In this document: one piece after another, positions 42,919 through 52,149 of the stretch
How positions within the stretch are numbered: position 1 is the stretch's first letter
How the letters are laid out: each line of letters begins with the position of its first letter
Assembly (NCBI RefSeq): GCF_028368855.1
Contig: NZ_JAQNCY010000002.1
Coordinates: 248,001 to 312,000, forward strand
Length of the DNA stretch: 64,000 bases
From: Leisingera sp. SS27
Lineage (GTDB): Bacteria; Pseudomonadota; Alphaproteobacteria; Rhodobacterales; Rhodobacteraceae
Reading direction: 5' to 3'
Notes under the pieces: model-generated
Seen by the model: only the letters and a program-made list of their open reading frames with translations
Databases searched by the model: none
What the model was told of the DNA's origin: nothing
Program-made: the position numbers and the translations under genes

Positions 42919-44730
42919 TTATTTCATAGTGTCCTCCAGCGCAATCAGATGCCCATCACCCATGTCCACCAGCTCAACATGAGATACCCGTTCAGCAATG
43001 GATTTGACTGGGCTGGGAACATCACCGACAAGACGGGCCGCCGATTGGCGCTCTCGACTTGGATCCGGTGTAGGCACCGCGGAAAGCAGCCTTTTGGTAT
43101 AGCTATGACGTGGTGACCCGAAAATTTGTCGGCGGCTTCCCGTCTCGACAATTTGACCAAGATACATCACGCCAACGCGATCAGAGATGTTTTCAACAAC
43201 GGCCATGTCATGGGAGATAAACAAGAAAGACACGCCCAATTCAGAAACGAGCTCTTTCAACAGATCCAAAACTTTAGCTTGAACTGTGACATCCAAGGCC
43301 GACACGCTTTCATCTGCAATGATAAGCTTGGGATTAAGAGCAAGAGCACGTGCGATGCAGATACGTTGCCGTTGACCGCCGGAGAATTCATGCGGATAAC
43401 GCTGGATCTGGTCTCGCGCCAGTCCCACACGTTCAAATAAATATTCAACATGTTGGTCTTGCTCTTGTCGTGTCCCCACGCCATGTATCACCAAAGGTTC
43501 GCGGACCAGTTCGCCAACCCGCATACGAGGGTCGAGCGACGCCATCGGGTCTTGAAACACCATTTGGATATCGCGGCGGGTCTGATTGGACATCGCACCA
43601 TATGTCGGACTGATGTCATGTCCGTTGATACGGATACGACCTGAATGATCCACTAGTCCGACCATCGCCTTGGCGATGGTCGATTTGCCGCAACCGCTTT
43701 CTCCGACCAGTGAAAAAATCTCGCCTTTGCGAATGTTCAGACTGACGTTTTCAACGGCATGAACACGATGGGTGACGCGCCCTAAGATCCCGCTACGCAC
43801 GTCAAAATGTACGACGACATTTTCCAACTCTGCGACCAGTGTGTCTTCGTCAGGCCTGCCCATTCGCGCCTCGCCTGACCCATCACCAAGTTTGGGCACC
43901 GCCTCCAAAAGATTTCTTGTATAGACCTTTTGTGGCTTTGCAAAAAGTGACTCTACATGGTTTTCTTCGACGAAATGCCCGCCTTTCATGACCAACACGC
44001 GGTCAGCCATTTCAGCCACGACACCCATATCATGTGTGATCAAAATCAGAGCTGTCCCCATTTCAAGTTGGAGGTCCCGAAGTAGGTCTAGCACCTCGCG
44101 TTGCACAGTAACGTCAAGTGCAGTAGTGGGTTCGTCTGCGATCAGAATGTCAGGCTTCAGGGCAATCGCCATCGCAATCATAACTCGCTGACGCATCCCG
44201 CCTGACAATTCATGTGGGAATTGATTTAGCCGCTTCTCCGGTTCAGACAAGCGTACTGACCTTAGCGCTTCCAGGGCGCGCAAGCGCGCTTCTTTCAGTG
44301 AGATCGCTTCATGTGCGCAAATCGCCTCGGCAAGTTGCGTACCAATTTTCATTACTGGGTTCAGCGACGTCATCGGCTCTTGAAAAATCATGGCAATCCG
44401 ATTGCCCCTGATCTGCCTGAACGCATTTTCACCAAGGGTGGTCAGCTCCTGGTCACCAAAATGGATTGACCCGCCGGTCACACGCACTGCTGGCGGCGGA
44501 AGCAGCCCCATTATCGCCAATGAGGTCAGGGACTTTCCAGATCCGCTTTCCCCCGCGATAGCAAGGGTTTCGCCACGGTGCAGGTCAAAACTCAACTCGT
44601 GAACGAGGGGTTTCAAACCGTTCTCAGTGTTCACGGAAATCGCCAGTTGATCGACCCGCAAAACGGGTTCAGTACCCGAGGGGCAATTGGAGGTAGCGAC
44701 CTTGAAGGGAGTTGTATTTTCACTATTCAT
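42919..44730 (-). CDS. Fused dipeptide-type ABC ATPase (DppD-DppF)
   Basis: About 603 residues with two complete nucleotide-binding domains. The first has GESGSGKS, LSGGMRQR and ILIADEPTTALD; the second has GESGCGKS, FSGGQRQR and LIIADESVSALD. Each half ends with the oligopeptide-type C-terminal extension (YTRNLLEAVPKLG; YTKRLLSAVPTPD). It powers the DppB/DppC-type permease encoded upstream in the operon. The start at 44730 overlaps the amidase stop (ATGA). Confidence 0.93.
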   Translation of the reverse strand: MNSENTTPFKVATSNCPSGTEPVLRVDQLAISVNTENGLKPLVHELSFDLHRGETLAIAGESGSGKSLTSLAIMGLLPPPAVRVTGGSIHFGDQELTTLGENAFRQIRGNRIAMIFQEPMTSLNPVMKIGTQLAEAICAHEAISLKEARLRALEALRSVRLSEPEKRLNQFPHELSGGMRQRVMIAMAIALKPDILIADEPTTALDVTVQREVLDLLRDLQLEMGTALILITHDMGVVAEMADRVLVMKGGHFVEENHVESLFAKPQKVYTRNLLEAVPKLGDGSGEARMGRPDEDTLVAELENVVVHFDVRSGILGRVTHRVHAVENVSLNIRKGEIFSLVGESGCGKSTIAKAMVGLVDHSGRIRINGHDISPTYGAMSNQTRRDIQMVFQDPMASLDPRMRVGELVREPLVIHGVGTRQEQDQHVEYLFERVGLARDQIQRYPHEFSGGQRQRICIARALALNPKLIIADESVSALDVTVQAKVLDLLKELVSELGVSFLFISHDMAVVENISDRVGVMYLGQIVETGSRRQIFGSPRHSYTKRLLSAVPTPDPSRERQSAARLVGDVPSPVKSIAERVSHVELVDMGDGHLIALEDTMK

Positions 44731-45671
44731 TCGAAGACACACCTTGGAAAATAAAATGACACAATCCAGTTCGGGGCATCAACAATTTCTGAGACCCGAA
44801 GGTCACCACATGTCGACACCAACATATAGGCATCCACGGCCGATAGGCTGTGAGATCTACACAGCAAATCCACCATGCCCATCACCGCATCACGTGCTCC
44901 GGTTATTAAATCAGGTCCAACACCTGTTGTGACCTCATACCCCTTGGCATCCAGGTGCCGTGTGACGGGGCCCGAGGTGGTGAAGCGAGGCATTTTCAAC
45001 TGCGCATTTTTCACCAAATCTATGGTCATTACGGCATCCATAGGCGATTCAATGGCGGTTCCGCATACTTCACCGTCGCCCTGTGCTGCATGTGTGTCTC
45101 CGACGGACAGCATGGCTCCGGCAACCTCGACGGGCAGATAAAGTGTTGTACCTGCCGAAAGGTCACGAATGTCCAAGTTGCCCCCAACATTCCTGGGTGG
45201 CACAATCGAATGTAGCCCCGGTTCGGCAGGCGCGTTGCCAATGGTTCCGGCAAAGGGTTTTAGGGGAACACGCCCGTGTTTGCCAAACAGGGCAGGCTCC
45301 ATCGTGTTGGGATCATATTTCCACAACGTCAGCGCAGGGTCGGTGAACTGGTCAGCCAGTAGGCCGAAACCAGGAATGTTTGCAGTCCAGCCAAATCCAG
45401 AGGGCTTAAAGCTGTCGATTGTGATTTTCAGCGCATCCCCTGGTTCAGCGCCTTCAACGTAGATTGGCCCGTTCACCGGATTGATCTTACCAAAATCCAG
45501 CGTTTCGACGTCTTTCACAGTGCTGTCAGCAGTCAGTTGCCCAGCAGAACTGTCAACACAGCGAAATTCAATCGTCGAACCAGGTGAGACCGTCTCGACT
45601 GGGACAAGCGAGTTGTCCCAGCCAAAATGGTGCTGATGATTGTGGATTGTGTAGGAACAAGCGTTACACAT
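44727..45671 (-). CDS. Acetamidase/formamidase family protein
   Basis: 314 residues of the FmdA/AmdA family: HNHQHHFGWDNSLVPVETVS at the N-terminus, YVEGAEPGDALKITI, VPPRNVGGNLDIRDL and VGDTHAAQGDGEVCGTAIES are typical. It hydrolyses formamide, acetamide or related short amides to ammonia and the acid in the cytoplasm. It shares one base with the binding-protein stop and lies within the amiC-amiR/ABC operon, which supports short amides as the imported substrate. Confidence 0.9.
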   Translation of the reverse strand: MCNACSYTIHNHQHHFGWDNSLVPVETVSPGSTIEFRCVDSSAGQLTADSTVKDVETLDFGKINPVNGPIYVEGAEPGDALKITIDSFKPSGFGWTANIPGFGLLADQFTDPALTLWKYDPNTMEPALFGKHGRVPLKPFAGTIGNAPAEPGLHSIVPPRNVGGNLDIRDLSAGTTLYLPVEVAGAMLSVGDTHAAQGDGEVCGTAIESPMDAVMTIDLVKNAQLKMPRFTTSGPVTRHLDAKGYEVTTGVGPDLITGARDAVMGMVDLLCRSHSLSAVDAYMLVSTCGDLRVSEIVDAPNWIVSFYFPRCVFE

Positions 45672-47296
45672 CAGTCCGTCACAAACACATAGTCATAGTT
45701 GACAGGAATAGAGACCGGATCCACGTAAAGCGCATCTGCACCGCCCATGCGAGCAGATTTCATGGTGTAGCGCTGTTCGTTGAATACTGGCACCCATGGC
45801 GCGTCTTCCATGATTTCCATGTAAATTTCGCTCCACATTGCCAACCGTTCATCTGCGCGGTCGGGATCGACAATCGCGTCCGCTTCTGTCGACTTTGCGT
45901 CAAGCGCTTCGTTGCAATACCAAGACCAATTCCAACCGCCTTGAACAGCGCCGGAACAACCAAGGATAGGGCCATAGAAATTGGCCGCATCCGGGAAATC
46001 CGCGATCCATGCCATGCCGCCCGACCAGATCATAGGCGCTTGGTCAGCTTCACCTCCGGCGGCGATAACGTTGGCTTGCGCAAGAGATTTAATACCTGCG
46101 GTGATCCCGATACTGGCCAAATCCTGCTGGATTGCCTGTGCAATCCGTGGATTTGGATCTGTATTCATAACGTACAGCTCGGTTTCGAACCCATCGGCAA
46201 AGCCCGCATCTGCCAGCATCGCTTTGGCTGCTTCCGGGTCAAACGCATACCCAGCGTAGCCGTCTGTATAGCCGGGCATACTTGGCGGCAGAGGCTGTGT
46301 CGCTGGAACGGCTCGCCCATTGATGATTTGAATGATCCGCTCTTTGTTGATCGCCATGTTGACGGCGCGCCGGACCACTGCATTATCAAACGGTGGCATT
46401 TGCGTGTTCAGGGTAATGTACCCAGTGTGCAATTGCCCGCCTTCGACAACACGATCAGCTTGTGCGGGGTCCGCCATCACTTCCTGAAATTTTGCGGGCG
46501 GTATTCCGTCGCCAGGCACATCAACTTCACCGTTTTGCAAACGAAGCAATGCAACAATGGGTTCCTGACCAACCTCAAACGTGATTTGGTCAAGATAGGG
46601 GATGCCATCGCGCCAGTAGTCCTGGTTCTTGGCGAAGACCAAGCTCTGACCGATCGTCCAATCACCAAGCGAGAAGGCGCCGGTTCCAACTGGTTTTTTG
46701 CCGAAGTCATCTCCGGCCGCCTCAACCGCTTCTTGCGGAACCACAGAAGCAAAGTTCAGCGCCATGACATGCAGGAATGTCGCATCAGGGCGACTCAACT
46801 CGATCTGCACTGTGGACGGGTCTATGGCCGTCACACCCTCAAGCGTTTCAGCATCGCCGCTAGCGACCGCGTCATACCCTTTGATGGACCAAAAGAAACC
46901 AGCCCCTGGGCTTTGCGTTTTTGGATTTGTAACGCGGTTCAATGAATAGACGACATCTTCTGCCGTCATTTCACGTCCATTGTGGAACTTCACACCCGCG
47001 CGCAACTGAAAAGTGAAGACCATACCATCGTCCGAGATAGTGTAGCTTTCCGCAAGTCCCGGTCGCAGGTCCGTTGTACCCGGAACATAATCCATCAACC
47101 CATCAAAGAGTGACTTAATCATGGACCAGTTTTGCCAGTCATAGCCTATTGCGGGATCAAGTGTTGCCACATCATCTTTATAGGTAATGACGATATTACC
47201 TCCAGATTTTGCATTGGGGTCCGGCTGATAGCTTTCAGCCGCAGCCGGTAGAGCAAGACAAATTGCCATCGCCGTGGTTGCAATCAAATTCTTCAT
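45671..47296 (-). CDS. ABC transporter substrate-binding protein, family 5
   Basis: 541 residues with a signal peptide (MKNLIATTAMAICLALPAAA) and the dipeptide/oligopeptide-binding fold (VATLDPAIGYDWQNWSMIKS, VKFHNGREMTAEDVVYSLNR signature). It delivers its ligand to the DppBC-like permease. In an operon with an amidase and AmiC the ligand may be an amide or amidated compound rather than a peptide. Confidence 0.92.
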   Translation of the reverse strand: MKNLIATTAMAICLALPAAAESYQPDPNAKSGGNIVITYKDDVATLDPAIGYDWQNWSMIKSLFDGLMDYVPGTTDLRPGLAESYTISDDGMVFTFQLRAGVKFHNGREMTAEDVVYSLNRVTNPKTQSPGAGFFWSIKGYDAVASGDAETLEGVTAIDPSTVQIELSRPDATFLHVMALNFASVVPQEAVEAAGDDFGKKPVGTGAFSLGDWTIGQSLVFAKNQDYWRDGIPYLDQITFEVGQEPIVALLRLQNGEVDVPGDGIPPAKFQEVMADPAQADRVVEGGQLHTGYITLNTQMPPFDNAVVRRAVNMAINKERIIQIINGRAVPATQPLPPSMPGYTDGYAGYAFDPEAAKAMLADAGFADGFETELYVMNTDPNPRIAQAIQQDLASIGITAGIKSLAQANVIAAGGEADQAPMIWSGGMAWIADFPDAANFYGPILGCSGAVQGGWNWSWYCNEALDAKSTEADAIVDPDRADERLAMWSEIYMEIMEDAPWVPVFNEQRYTMKSARMGGADALYVDPVSIPVNYDYVFVTD

Positions 47297-47340
47297 TGTT
47301 TCCTCCCTTTGAAGACTTTTTTATTGGTGAGTGGTGGTTG

Positions 47341-48261
47341 TCATCGTGTTCGGATGCGGGGATCGATCAAAAGGCCGATAAGGTCAGCCAGCAGGTTGCC
47401 GATGACGATTGCAGTGGCCGAAACCAAAGTCACACCCATGATGATCGGAATGTCGACACGTTGGATCGCTTGCCATGCAAGTTGGCCAATTCCCGGCCAG
47501 CCAAAGACACTTTCAACAACTACGATCCCGCCCATGAAAATTCCGATATCGATGCCAATCATTGCAACGATTGGCAGGATCGCATTGGGTAAGGCGTGCC
47601 GAAAAGTAACGCGAACTCGGGTTAGGCCCTTGGCACGGGCCGTACGTACATAGTCCTGCCGCAGAACTTCGATCATCGAGGATCGCATCATTCGGCTATA
47701 CCAACCAGAGCCAAGAATTCCGAGCGTCATGGACGGCAACACAAGATGTGAAAATGTCCCATAGCCGCCAATTGGGAACCATCCGAGTTGAACTGCAAAG
47801 ACGTAGAGTAGTAGAAGTCCAACAACGAACTGAGGCGCCGAAACGCCGATGAAAGAGATGATCATCAGCGATTGGTCTGTGGTGGTACCGCGTCGCAGGG
47901 CCGCGATAATTCCCATGCTCAATCCGATCAACAGCTCTGCAAAAATGGCACCGGCCATAAGCAGAAGTGATGCGGGAAGTCGGGATGCGATTAACGTGCT
48001 GACTTCAGTCTTTTGCAGATAGGAGCGCCCCAAGTCACCCTGTACCAAGCCGGTCAGGTAACGCCAGTACTGCGCCCATAAAGGTTGATCAAGACCCAGT
48101 TGCTGGCGAATATTTTCTACGGTTTGTGGCGTTGCAGATCGACCTGCGATTTGCCTAACAGGATCCGCAGGCAGCCAGTAAAGCAGCACAAATGTGATTA
48201 TGGATACACCAAGCAGGATCAGCAGGGACTGAAATAGGCGTTGCAAGACAAAACCGGCCAT
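47341..48261 (-). CDS. ABC transporter permease, DppB type
   Basis: 306 residues with six membrane helices. The DppB N-terminus (LFQSLLILLGVSIITFVLLY), the GRSYLQKTEV loop and the coupling loop RTARAKGLTRVRVTFRHALP are diagnostic. It forms the channel with the DppC-type protein whose stop it overlaps by one base. Confidence 0.93.
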   Translation of the reverse strand: MAGFVLQRLFQSLLILLGVSIITFVLLYWLPADPVRQIAGRSATPQTVENIRQQLGLDQPLWAQYWRYLTGLVQGDLGRSYLQKTEVSTLIASRLPASLLLMAGAIFAELLIGLSMGIIAALRRGTTTDQSLMIISFIGVSAPQFVVGLLLLYVFAVQLGWFPIGGYGTFSHLVLPSMTLGILGSGWYSRMMRSSMIEVLRQDYVRTARAKGLTRVRVTFRHALPNAILPIVAMIGIDIGIFMGGIVVVESVFGWPGIGQLAWQAIQRVDIPIIMGVTLVSATAIVIGNLLADLIGLLIDPRIRTR

Positions 48262-49157
48262 TAGTCGCGTCCTCTTTGAGTGGGGTCCAAAATTTCGCGC
48301 AAAGCATCACCAACAAGGTTGAACGCAAGCGCCAGTGTCACAATTGCAAGGCCGGGGAAGAAGACCAGCCACGGAGCTGCTTGAAAATAGGTTTGATTTT
48401 CAAAGATGATATTGCCCCAGCTTGGCGTTGGTGGTTGTACGCCCACTCCCAGAAAGCTAAGCGTTGCTTCGAGCAGAACAGTGGTGGAAATACCAAGTGT
48501 GCCCCATACGATGATGGTGGGAACAAGGTGCGGTAGGATATGTTTGAGCAGAATGCGCAAGTGACCCGCACCAAGAGTTCGCTCAGCGGCAATGAACTCA
48601 CGCTGCGCAAGTGATGCGGTTTCTGCATACAGAACGCGCGCCGTTTGAACCCAGTAAACAATGGCGATCACCAGAGCTACTATCCAAAGCGATGGCTGGA
48701 AAATTGCCGCCAGGCAGATCGCAAGCAATAACGCAGGGAATGCCATCATCAAATCAGTCATGCGCATCAACGCACTTCCAACCCAGCCGCGAAAATACCC
48801 CGCTGTTACACCGATAATTGTACCAATTAGCAGTGCTAAACCGTTTGCAGCTACGCCGATGATCAACGAGGTTCGTGCGCCGTAAAGTATCCTGGTCAGC
48901 AGGTCGCGCCCCAACAGATCAGTACCAAGCACAAACTGCCCACCTGGGGGCATCGGGGCACCTTGAAGTGTTAGTCCGTCGAACATCTGCTCATTTGGGT
49001 CAAACGCTGTGAGCCACGGTGCAAAGATCGCGGCACATAGTGTCATTAGAACTAAAAAGAGACCAAACAAGGCGAGCTTTCGACGTGCAAATTGTGCAAT
49101 CACGCCAGGTTCAATCGTTGTCGGGATATCCGGGTCAGTGCTTGCCGAGTTTGCCAT
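48261..49157 (-). CDS. ABC transporter permease, DppC type
   Basis: 298 residues from the ATG at 49157, which has AAGGAGG upstream; a longer frame to 49286 lies within amiR and is an artefact. The DppC N-terminal extension is followed by helices (LALFGLFLVLMTLCAAIFAP), VLGTDLLGRDLLTRILYGAR and the coupling loop EFIAAERTLGAGHLRILLKH. Its start overlaps the 3' end of amiR by 23 bases. Confidence 0.93.
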   Translation of the reverse strand: MANSASTDPDIPTTIEPGVIAQFARRKLALFGLFLVLMTLCAAIFAPWLTAFDPNEQMFDGLTLQGAPMPPGGQFVLGTDLLGRDLLTRILYGARTSLIIGVAANGLALLIGTIIGVTAGYFRGWVGSALMRMTDLMMAFPALLLAICLAAIFQPSLWIVALVIAIVYWVQTARVLYAETASLAQREFIAAERTLGAGHLRILLKHILPHLVPTIIVWGTLGISTTVLLEATLSFLGVGVQPPTPSWGNIIFENQTYFQAAPWLVFFPGLAIVTLALAFNLVGDALREILDPTQRGRD

Positions 49158-49743
49158 GAAGCCCTCCTTGACTTTGGGCTGTAAGAACAATTCTGTGCGC
49201 CGCGTCTTCCATTGTTTCACGCCGCGCCATCGCCAACTGCCGCAGTTGCGCATATGCCTCGTCTTCACTACGACCGGCTGCTGCAAGTAACGTCACTGCC
49301 TGTACGACGGTTTGACGCTGAGACAATCTTCCACGTAAAACAGATATTTCGTCGCGCATCTGCTGGCGCACCTCAAAAGCCCGGCGAGCGATCAAGAGCG
49401 CACTAAAGACGCCGCCGTCGCCCACTGGTTTAAGTATTTGAGCATCGGCCCCTTGCGATAGAGACCATTCAATCCGCCCAGGCGCTTCGGAGCCGATCAA
49501 GGCAATCATCGGCATTGGGGCTTCACCTGCGTTCCAAGGAAACTGAGCATCATAGCCCATATCCGCGTCGAAAAAGACGAAATCCGCTGCCAATGCTTTC
49601 GGGGGCAATTCAGGCCAACAATCAAAAACGTCCAGACCAATGGGTTTGCACTGGCGGCGCAAGGATTGGACTGTTGCATGTGGACGATGCAATATAGCAA
49701 CCCGCAGCTTGCTAAGATCAGGGATATGTAGCCGTATCCTCAT
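49135..49743 (-). CDS. amiR: AmiR-like ANTAR antiterminator
   Basis: 202 residues. A pseudo-receiver domain (residues about 12-125) lacks a proper phosphorylation site. A coiled coil (FEVRQQMRDEISVLRGRLSQ) follows, then a C-terminal ANTAR RNA-binding domain (AVTLLAAAGRSEDEAYAQLR, QLAMARRETMEDAAHRIV). AmiR proteins are held inactive by AmiC until an amide binds, then prevent termination in the leader of the operon. The amiC-amiR overlap (ATGA) is as in Pseudomonas. A terminator precedes amiC here. Confidence 0.88.
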   Translation of the reverse strand: MRIRLHIPDLSKLRVAILHRPHATVQSLRRQCKPIGLDVFDCWPELPPKALAADFVFFDADMGYDAQFPWNAGEAPMPMIALIGSEAPGRIEWSLSQGADAQILKPVGDGGVFSALLIARRAFEVRQQMRDEISVLRGRLSQRQTVVQAVTLLAAAGRSEDEAYAQLRQLAMARRETMEDAAHRIVLTAQSQGGLHGKLGKH

Positions 49744-50840
49744 TTGACGATCTGCAATCTTGGAAGGCGGGTATCAGTGCGGCGCTCTGAATGAGATAGA
49801 TAGGGATCGGCGGGTATGTCTTGCCACTGTTCAAGAACCTGAAAGGCGCCGTCTTTGACCTGAGCGATTAGAACAGGCAAGGCAGTGTGATGTGTTTCAG
49901 TGTCAACCATTGTTCTGTGCGTGTTGACGCTCAGCAACTTTGAAATGGGCGCAGACTCCGCCCCTGGGTTTGCTTGCAAGAGCTTTGCAAGTTCCATTAC
50001 CGCGGCCCATGAAGCCGCTTCAAATGAAGATTCAAAGCTGCGAACCCCATGACATGGCCATCCCCGCGCACCGTGAAAATATGGACCCGCTGAGATTAGC
50101 CCCTCTGCTGCGGCGCCAATTTCAACAAATTCACTTTCGGTCAGATTACACGACAGAACGGGACAGTTATCAGGGGTGAAAAAGCTATCAGTTTTGGCGA
50201 GTTCAGCAAAAGCTTTCAGAAATGTGTAAGACGATGCGCCAACCAGTGAATTCAATACAAAGTTCGGCCGGGTCGCCTGAATTTCCTCGATCATATGCCC
50301 AATGCTGACGTCGTCCAGCGCAAGGTAGCGTTCGCCGAGAACATCACCGCCAGCTTCTAGAATAATCTCGCGCGCAACGCGATTTACTTCCCAGCCCCAA
50401 ATGTAGTTGGACCCGGTAAGATATCCACGGTTTCCAAATCGTGGCAGTGCCCAACTAAGAAGTGGAAGCAAATGCTGGTTGGGACAGGCGTGTGTGTAGA
50501 CGACGTGATCAGAGGCCTCGAACCCTTCGTAAGGGAGGCAATACCATAGCGTAGCGCCATATCGCTCAAGAAGCGGAATGACGTCTTTCCGGCTCCAACT
50601 GGTGACGCAGCCAATGACATGGGCGACGGATTTCTCTTCAAGGATTTCTTTGCAAAGCGGCGCGTAGAGGTCAACGTTACCCTTTGGATCGCGTTCGACG
50701 GTTTCAAAAACGAAGTCATAGGACTCGTCAGAATTTATGGCGTCGATTGCCAATAGTGCGCCTCGCCTGCTGGCGCTTGACAGGCTACCGTAGCTGCCAC
50801 TGCGTGAAAACAGAATGCCTAGTTTGATCGTTTTTCGCAT
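49740..50840 (-). CDS. amiC: AmiC-like amide sensor
   Basis: About 366 residues of the type-1 periplasmic-binding fold (IKLGILFSRSGSYGSLSSAS, RRGALLAIDAINSDESYDFV, HVIGCVTSWSRKDVIPLLER, GSNYIWGWEVNRVAREIILE). There is no signal peptide, as expected for the cytosolic amide receptor that sequesters AmiR. The ATG at 50840 follows a GGAGGAGC ribosome site; an upstream TTG at 50975 would put the terminator inside the gene. The UrtA/LivK families are relatives, but the missing leader and the amiR neighbour favour AmiC. Confidence 0.87.
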   Translation of the reverse strand: MRKTIKLGILFSRSGSYGSLSSASRRGALLAIDAINSDESYDFVFETVERDPKGNVDLYAPLCKEILEEKSVAHVIGCVTSWSRKDVIPLLERYGATLWYCLPYEGFEASDHVVYTHACPNQHLLPLLSWALPRFGNRGYLTGSNYIWGWEVNRVAREIILEAGGDVLGERYLALDDVSIGHMIEEIQATRPNFVLNSLVGASSYTFLKAFAELAKTDSFFTPDNCPVLSCNLTESEFVEIGAAAEGLISAGPYFHGARGWPCHGVRSFESSFEAASWAAVMELAKLLQANPGAESAPISKLLSVNTHRTMVDTETHHTALPVLIAQVKDGAFQVLEQWQDIPADPYLSHSERRTDTRLPRLQIVK

Positions 50841-50863
50841 TGGCCCTTTTGCTCCTCCCAAAA

Positions 50864-50913
50864 CAAAAAAGCCCCGCATCATAGCCCCGAAATTCAGGAC
50901 AGATGCAGGGCTT
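50864..50913 (-). terminator. Leader terminator (attenuator) upstream of amiC
   Basis: On the minus strand a 12-bp stem with one mismatch (50902-50913 with 50869-50880) is followed at once by six T residues. It sits about 25 bases before the amiC ATG and after a putative promoter, so full transcription of the operon must read through it. This is the arrangement AmiR-type antiterminators act on. Confidence 0.72.
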
Positions 50914-50922
50914 GGATGCCGT

Positions 50923-50936
50923 CTGACAAAGGTCAG
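50923..50936 (-). promoter_or_regulatory. Small leader hairpin upstream of the amiC terminator
   Basis: CTGAC-CTTT-GTCAG on the minus strand forms a 5-bp stem with a 4-base loop ten bases before the terminator stem. ANTAR targets are usually two hexaloop hairpins, so this is only a candidate part of the AmiR site. Confidence 0.35.
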
Positions 50937-50947
50937 TAGTTGATTTA

Positions 50948-50975
50948 AGAGTAGCCCAAAATCGCGTTTTGTCAA
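50948..50975 (-). promoter_or_regulatory. Putative amiC operon promoter
   Basis: A consensus -35 TTGACA (50975-50970) and a weak -10 TACTCT (50953-50948) are 16 bases apart on the minus strand. Transcription would begin about 30 bases before the leader terminator. An IS5-type element ends 45 bases upstream of the -35. Confidence 0.5.
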
Positions 50976-51020
50976 TACATGCTGTGTTCCTGGTCTTTAT
51001 GGTGGGCTTGAAGCAACTAG

Positions 51021-51854
51021 GGTCAGGACCCATTGATTTCCGGTTGTCTGCGTGATTCACGGTTCAAAAAACGAGCGGTGACATGTCTGATCTTTTCTGG
51101 TTGAGCGACACGCAGCTGGCGCGTCTTTCCCCCTTCTTTCCCAAGTCCCACGGCAAGCCACATGTTGATGAACTGCGGGTGTTGAGCGGTATTATATTAA
51201 TTAATCGCAATGACTTGCAGTGGCGTGATGCTCCGACGGCCCTTGGCCCGCACAAGACGTTGTACAACCGTTGGAAACGGTGGAGCGACAAGGGCATCTT
51301 CGCCCGGATGATGGCCGGTCTGGCCGCAGAACACGGCGAGAAGTCGGCGGTGATGATCCCCTCTCATCGAAACTGTGTTTCGACTGCCGGGCAGTGGGCG
51401 CGACCTATCTGAAGGCACACCGCACGGCGACCAGTTTGGTCGAACCAAAGGCGGCATGAATACCAAGCTGCACGCCATCTGCGACAGCCAGGGACGCCCG
51501 CTGAGCCTGTTCGTTACGGCTGGGCAAGTCAGCGACGACATCGGCGCCCGCGCTTTGGTGGACAGCTTGCCAAGGGTGGAATGGCTGCTGGGAGATCGAG
51601 GCTATGATGCTGATTGGTTCCGGGAAGCGTTGAAAGACAAAGGGATACGCGCCTGCATCCCCGGCCGGAAACAGCGGAAGAAACCGGTGAAACACGACAA
51701 GCGCCGTTACAAACGCCGCAATCGGATAGAGATCATGTTTGGCAGGTTGAAGGATTGGCGGCGCGTGGCGACCCGATACGATAGGTGCCCGAAGGTCTTC
51801 CTATCAGCAATCGCCCTCGCAGCAATGGTCATCTATTGGCTATGAGTCCTGACC
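51021..51854 (+). mobile_element. IS5-family insertion sequence
   Basis: Terminal repeats GGTCAGGAC (left) and GTCCTGACC (right) are each flanked by CTAG (51017-51020 and 51855-51858), which suits an IS5-family target. The element carries one damaged transposase gene. It lies directly upstream of the amiC promoter. Confidence 0.82.
51083..51845 (+). pseudogene. IS5-family transposase, rearranged in the middle
   Basis: The N-terminus (FWLSDTQLARLSPFFPKSHG to RMMAGLAAEHGEKSAVMI) is normal to about 51357. Then about 40 foreign bases and a small deletion split the conserved ATYLKAHRTA-to-GRTKGGMNTK region over different frames. The C-terminal half (LLGDRGYDADWFREALKDKG, RRYKRRNRIEIMFGRLKDWR) continues from about 51430 to 51845. 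It cannot make a full enzyme. Confidence 0.8.
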
Positions 51855-51858
51855 CTAG

Positions 51859-52110
51859 CAATGGCTGCACGTGCAAAGGGCGGCAAAGGTCCCGCGCCTT
51901 TCGCGTAGATCAGCCATGCGGCGAAAGTGCGGTTTGGATCTCGGCTGTCGAACCCCGTTTGAACGGCCGCTGTGGCGACACTTGCTGTGGCGTGGCGGAA
52001 ACAGTGCTGCACCTGCGAGCGGATGCTGCACCAGCGAAGTGCAGAAATCGAATGTCGGCAGAGTCCCGCTGTGTGTGACTTCGTGATCCTCGCGGTGAAT
52101 GGCAGCTGAC
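51859..52110 (+). repeat. Dispersed non-coding repeat C, copy 1
   Basis: About 250 bases from the IS border onward resemble 58437-58680 in the same orientation. Shared blocks are GGCAAAG-GTCCCGCGCCT, CGGTTTGGAT and GAATGGCAGCTGA. No protein frame is conserved. The sequence then runs via a short spacer into repeat A copy 2. Confidence 0.6.
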
Positions 52111-52149
52111 GATCTCGCCGGCTGCTTTCCTCCTGCCCTTCCTGTCTTA

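Noticed and set aside
45584-46945. A 453-codon open frame on the plus strand
   Set aside because: Antisense to the family-5 binding protein and amidase genes; cysteine/histidine-rich and without any family pattern.
49158-49286. N-terminal extension of the DppC-type permease
   Set aside because: It lies in amiR, and the ATG at 49157 has an excellent AAGGAGG site and a normal DppC N-terminus.
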